Shown piece after piece: positions 59,785-64,000 of a DNA stretch of 64,000 nt. How positions within the stretch are numbered: position 1 is the first letter of the stretch; each line of letters starts with the position of its first letter. Source of the stretch: Strongylocentrotus droebachiensis. Taxonomy: Eukaryota > Echinodermata > Echinoidea > Camarodonta > Strongylocentrotidae. The notes below the pieces were generated by a model. That model did not search any database. It was not told where the DNA came from and was given only the letters and a program-made list of their open reading frames with translations. The position numbers and the translations under genes are program-made. The stretch is from NCBI GenBank assembly GCA_035222895.1, contig JAVYIG010000892.1, positions 1 through 64,000 on the forward strand, read 5' to 3'.

Positions 59785-60684
59785 TTACCATGCTGAATGT
59801 CGCGCCCCGTCCATTTCTGAATCAGCCATATTCCCCTCTGTCAGACGGTAATATGTGTCCCCAACTTCTAGACCACACTCAGGGCAACTGACCATCTGAA
59901 TGGCCCCACTACATTCCCCAATGGCGTAGACATGCCCCCTAGGACATTTATGCCAATGACCTTGGGTCAGACCTATGGCGGCGACTATATCCTTCCTCTC
60001 TTTCTCGGTAATTCCCAAACCACCAGACTTGGAAACGATCATCTTGAGTAGACTTTTGACTTCATCTGCTCGCTGGGCAGTCAAAGCCTTCCCGTCAAAG
60101 AGTTGAAGCTCGGCGGCCTTCACCTCTTCGCTGGCTCTGTCACGAGCAACTGGTTCCTCGACCAGGATCCGGAAGAGATTCAGGGCTAGGTGGAGCCTCT
60201 TTGCTTCTCTGTTGGCGTCATCGGTCTGCTGCTGGGACATCCTGTTGATGGGCTCCTGGCACAACCAAGTCTGCATGACACCTATCTCACTCTTCATCTG
60301 CTTCAAGTACTGCTGATTTAGGGATGGAGATCGCAGCGATCGCAATTCTTTAGCCAGGTCTCTCATTTCCTCCAGAAAACGGACTCTATTTTTCAAAGCG
60401 GTGATTTGTCCATGGCTCAACGCAGACGTCGAACTGACCATGTCGTAGAAGCGGCGGGCATCCATCGTTTGAAGGAACAGTTTCTCATGAATAGCCATGA
60501 ACATATCCATGATCTCAACTTCTCGAAGTTTTTCTTGTAGGTTCTGACGGAGATAGTGGATTGTGCTTTCGTTGCCGAAGATATTTCTTTTAACGGCATT
60601 GATGTCATTCAGTGCTTGTTTGACGAGGTTTCCATATCGCAGATTGCGTCTGATCGGAGTTTTGCACCATGGACATTCTTTCAG
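59785..60684 (-). CDS. Copy C exon: C-terminal helical region and RZ-type finger
   Basis: The acceptor TTTGACAG precedes LKECPWCKTPIRRNLRYGNL. The RZ finger reads GHWHKCPRGHVYAIGECSGA followed by SCPECGLEVG, with all Cys/His ligands. The exon ends MDGARHSAW then TAA. That TAA is part of ATG|GTAAGA, a good donor, and related proteins appear to continue past this point, so one further small exon is possible. Length to the stop is 299 residues. Confidence 0.88.
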   Translation of the reverse strand: MKECPWCKTPIRRNLRYGNLVKQALNDINAVKRNIFGNESTIHYLRQNLQEKLREVEIMDMFMAIHEKLFLQTMDARRFYDMVSSTSALSHGQITALKNRVRFLEEMRDLAKELRSLRSPSLNQQYLKQMKSEIGVMQTWLCQEPINRMSQQQTDDANREAKRLHLALNLFRILVEEPVARDRASEEVKAAELQLFDGKALTAQRADEVKSLLKMIVSKSGGLGITEKERKDIVAAIGLTQGHWHKCPRGHVYAIGECSGAIQMVSCPECGLEVGDTYYRLTEGNMADSEMDGARHSAW

Positions 60685-63600
60685 CTGTCAAAGGAATCAA
60701 ACACAGTTCTGAAATGGCTTAGTTTGATGAAGCATTGCCTTTTGATTCCTCTTAAATGTAGCATATAATTACGTTTAGAAAAATGAATCTATATTGACAT
60801 TGTCATCTTCAGACTACTTTCAACTACTTCAAACTCGTTCTTGTCTCGCCTGCGTAGCAAAAAGCGAGACAAAGGCGCCGCTTTCCGGTGACGGCGGCAG
60901 CGGCGGCGGCGTCAACATCAAAAAACTTAACCTAAGGTTCAGTTTTTGATATCATTTTTAAACTGTAAGTTCTTAGTCAATGAAACTTGGACTATAGGGT
61001 TACCAAGTATCCCCAATCATGTGAGTAGAATTTCAGGTCACAAAATTATGGTCAAAGGTAATTTCAGGTCAACAGTCTTGGACTATGTTGTGGCATCATC
61101 ATCATCAAAAACTTAACCTAAGGTTAAGTCTTTGAATTTTTGATATAATTTTGAAAGTATAAGTTCTTAGTCAATGAAACTTGGACTATAGGGTCATCAA
61201 GTATCCCCCAACATGTGAGTATAGATTTTCAGGTCACTTAGTTAAGGTCAAAGGTCATCTAGGGTCAACATACTTAGACTTTGTTGTGGCATTAACATCA
61301 AGATTTTGAATTTTTAGCATATTTTCAAAACAATTTGTTCAAATTCCATGAAACTTGTACCCAAGGGTTATCAAGTATCACAAATCATATGACACAAATT
61401 CCAGGTCACAAAGTCAAAGGTCATTTTAGGTCAGTAGACTTGATTTACATGTATGCTTTCACAACTTAATATGAAAATTAATAAATAATTTTTGTTTAAT
61501 TAATTTGTTCATATTTCATTCAAGTTATCGATCCTGGTACAATTAAAAGTAAATATTCTTCTGATGATTCTTGATCAATATTCACTTCAAAATGCTGATT
61601 ATATTCAGAGGATCTCATTTTGGGGGGCCTGCTAATGGGCCACCCTGTCTATAAATAATGTTCCAACCTCAATTTTTCATCATATCGAATTGCGTAATGC
61701 AGGCGAGACCGCCGAGAGCGTTTCCCTTATTTTCTTATTGGAGCATTGGAAAATGATAGATTAGATCACGTGAAATATATCAGACTAAGGAGACAACCTC
61801 TTATTATTCTAAAAATGTGTCGAAACAGAAATGAAAAGTCGTCACAAATTTCCTTTTATCAAAACAGCAAAACTGTAAAACAAAATTTAACGACAAACAA
61901 TTCTTGGCTACCTTGATGGAGATCGCCCCTGATTTGTCCTTGTTTCCACTCTCCGTCTTCATCCATTGGTCCAGGGCATCCGCTTTAATCACGTGCTTAC
62001 AGTCCTCTAACTCCACAAACCTGAAACAGTAGAGATGATAATGGACGTACCGTCTTATTTGCGTGACTGATGTATTTCCATTCATTTGTCAAGACTTAAG
62101 AAAAAATATTATTGTTAAAGGTAAAGACCAGTATTGGAAACGCCCCAATTTCAAAAAATGAAATGGAAGCTCTTATTACCAATCATGTGAAAGAATATGT
62201 TTTGACTAATACATGATGATACAAATTTTGCTGGGAAACCGCCTACTAATTGATATATTTGGTAAATTAGTTTATCTATTGGTGTGTGAGAGATAAACGC
62301 ACGTGTCGCGCACGTGTGCGTAGTCCCATATACATCGTTCTGTGTACAGTGCTTGTAAATTTACGAAGACTGGGCCAAATATCCTATCATTTTGATGAAT
62401 CCAGCAGTACACACCAAAACTACTTATGCTAGATGATCAACCTTTTCTGATCGATTCCACAACGTTTCTTTCACCACGCAATCGCATGACCAGAACTGGT
62501 CTTTATCTTTAAATCTTTGAAATCTGAAAAATTTTGCCACAAGTAATTATGATTTGTATCTTATATCGTCATTGGTTATTATCGTACCTTTTTGTATATA
62601 TTTTTTTTTTAATGCTTATCGAAACTGTCAAGCATTTGCATCTCATTCTTCCAATTAGCACTTTATGTTCTTCCTTTCGCTACCAAAACTTTGTCACTAG
62701 ATATTTTCAGTTTTCTTTTATAGATGAACATAAATCTAAGGACTTGTGACATATTTATGACCCAACCTCCTTAAAATCTTTCTACTTCATGTATGTGAAA
62801 AAAAAATGTGAAAAAATAAATCTCACCGAGCATCATTGTCGTCTTCGCCGCCAAAGAGGATCCTTGTTACTTCTTCCTTATCACAGATTCTGCACTTCTT
62901 GGGGCATGGTTCGCCACAGAGTCCAATGCAAGGGTGGCCACACTTCAGCAAGAGTGTACAAGGGTCATCACACGCACGTCTGTCGCATGGTTTTCCACAT
63001 TGTGCCCCACAACGAAAATGTTGACATCGCCATATGCACCTTTCAGCACACGGGACACAAGGTTCTCCACAATTTTTCTTGCATTTGCTATGTTGACATC
63101 TGTTTTCGCACTTCCTTGAACATGGTGGACAATCTGCCGCACATGTCGACCGGCATGGGTGACCGCAAATGAGTGTACGATCACATCTTTCTCGGCAGAA
63201 TACATGAAGACGTCCTTGGCGGCACTCGCCGCATGAACCCTTGCATGGATGTTCACAACTCAGAATCGTATTACATGGTTTCGAACAGGACTCAGGACCG
63301 GCAGAGCATTTGGCGAGGACATTATGGCCACAAGGAAAGTCAGACCGACGAATCATTTCGTCACAGGCAGTTGTGCAGCTCTTGCCACACGGCTCCTTGC
63401 ATTGATGCCCGCAATTCAGTCTTCTGCTGCATGGAGATTCGCAAACTACTTCTGAGCTGCTTTTGTAGCAAGGCACTTTCTGGAAGTGACCACAAGACAG
63501 TGTCTTGTCGACAGGGTTTTTGCATTGCGTGTCGCAAGGCTGGTAGCACTGTTTCATGCATAGATGACCTAAGGGGCAAATTGTCTGAGTACACTTTTTA

Positions 63601-64000
63601 CAGCACTTGTACTTTTCATGTTTCATGTCGGCAGGGTGGCATGGCATTCTACAAACATGACCACATGTAAGACGTGCCTCACATGGTACGGAACAACCGC
63701 CTTCTGGGACTTTTGCAAAATCCGCTTCACTTGAAACCTCATTTTGTGTCCTAATATGATTTCTGCACTGGAGTACAAGGGATTTTCCGATGGTGTCTTG
63801 TTTTTCAGCGTCCTTCACGATTTCCCTCCACAAGCTTGGCCCAGTTGGGTTTTGTTGTGCGAGGAGTTTGAAATTTCCGATGCAGTACAGACCCTTTCTT
63901 GCTCTCGAGAGCGCTACGCAGATTCTATTGTCGATCTTCAGGAATCCAGCACTTCCCTCCTTGTTGCTGCGAACGAGAGAGAGTAGAATTATGTCGTTTT
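59785..64000 (-). CDS. ZNFX1-like helicase/NFX1 zinc-finger gene, copy C, 5' part outside window
   Basis: Three exons join in frame: beyond 64000-62827, 62020-61912 and 60684-59785. The first holds the end of the helicase: NDIILLSLVRSN and NRICVALSRARKGLYCIGNF, as in motifs V and VI of superfamily 1 helicases. It also has the NFX1-type finger array with about seven C.H units, ending KCGHPCIGLCGEPCPKKCR. The middle exon is 109 nt as in copy B. The last exon has CPWCKTPIRR, a helical region and an intact RZ-type finger (HKCPRGHVYAIGECSG, then CPECG). No internal stop is seen. Family members are RNA helicases of innate immunity or small-RNA pathways; the role here is inferred. The Walker A region lies outside the window. 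Confidence 0.9.
60685..61911 (-). other. Copy C intron with an inserted repeat
   Basis: Begins GTAGCC and ends TTTGACAG on the minus strand. Most of it (60840-61730) is a copy of the repeat at 44080-45120. Confidence 0.8.
60840..61735 (+). repeat. 190-bp-periodic repeat, second copy, with inverted ends
   Basis: Starts TTGTCTCGCCTGCGTAGC and ends ATGCAGGCGAGACC, giving TCTCGCCTGC inverted ends. The interior has the same units as 44080-45120 (CTTGGACTATAGGGT, AATCATGTGAGTAGAATTTC, GGTCAAAGGT). AGGTCAAAGGTCA occurs at 61245-61257. It looks like a non-autonomous DNA element that sits in an intron. Confidence 0.75.
61912..62020 (-). CDS. Copy C exon of 109 nt
   Basis: Acceptor CTGTTTCAG, then G completing a split Arg codon, then FVELEDCKHVIKADALDQWM and on to GAISIK before CAAG|GTAGCC. 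It matches the 109-nt exon of copy B in length, phase and sequence. Confidence 0.88.
62021..62826 (-). other. Copy C intron
   Basis: Begins GTGAGA and ends CTGTTTCAG on the minus strand. AT-rich; no insertion recognised. Confidence 0.8.
62827..64000 (-). CDS. Copy C exon: helicase motifs V-VI and NFX1 fingers (cut by the window edge)
   Basis: The frame is open from the right edge to the donor GCTCG|GTGAG at 62827/62826. After the helicase motifs (63860-63990) come SLWREIVKDAEK and the array: ARLTCGHVCRMPCHPADMKH, KTLSCGHFQKVPC, RRLNCGHQCKEPCGKSC, RSDFPCGHNV, CNTILSCEHPCKGSCGEC, RTLICGHPC and LLKCGHPC. Copy B has several more units in the middle of the array. Confidence 0.9.

Overview
The window is animal nuclear DNA: genes with GT-AG introns, long AT-rich non-coding stretches, many simple repeats and layered transposons. 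A sea urchin or close echinoderm is the best guess. The main reason is a 3.4 kb foldback element with 15-bp tandem repeats in its inverted arms (15239-18638), the architecture of the TU elements described from sea urchins. LINE relics with an SGNH-type ORF1 and many short inverted-repeat elements are compatible. No species can be named from the sequence alone.

The host genes I can support all belong to one family and lie on the minus strand: ZNFX1-like proteins, which are superfamily 1 RNA helicases fused to NFX1-type zinc fingers. Copy C (59785 to beyond 64000) enters from the right edge and shows the last helicase motifs, a short zinc-finger array and a C-terminal RZ-type finger. Copy B (28849-37440) has an R/G/D-rich N-terminal exon, a 4.7 kb exon with the complete helicase and zinc-finger array, a 109-nt exon and a last exon. 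It carries an in-frame TAG just before Walker A and an in-frame TAA early in its R-rich exon. Copy A (1337-1832) is one open R/G/D-rich exon homologous to the first recognisable exon of copy B, with matching intron flanks. Splice junctions in B and C were checked by reading frame, and both share an exon of exactly 109 nt.

Compared with its relatives, copy B is expanded at both ends: seven NWREG-type repeats against one in copy A, and about seven extra-type VEKTLPCGH-like zinc-finger units against one in copy C. Its C-terminus ends in an RG-rich tail where copy C has an intact RZ finger. Known ZNFX1 proteins act in antiviral dsRNA sensing (vertebrates) and small-RNA inheritance (nematodes); a related role here is inference.

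Layout: 1-1336 C-rich repeat and probable intron of copy A; 1337-1832 copy A; 2282-2620 LINE ORF1 relic; 2692-9381 large inverted-repeat DNA element containing a decayed LINE, itself split by a palindromic mariner-like element; 9649-11410 another inverted-repeat element; 12180-14300 LINE relic and diverged repeats; 15239-18638 foldback element; 18916-25000 mariner-like copies and a duplicated 1.5 kb repeat; 25387-28848 mostly AT-rich non-coding DNA with two small elements; 28849-37440 copy B; 38807-59784 repeats, LINE relics and microsatellites; 59785-64000 copy C, with a 190-bp-periodic repeat in its intron.
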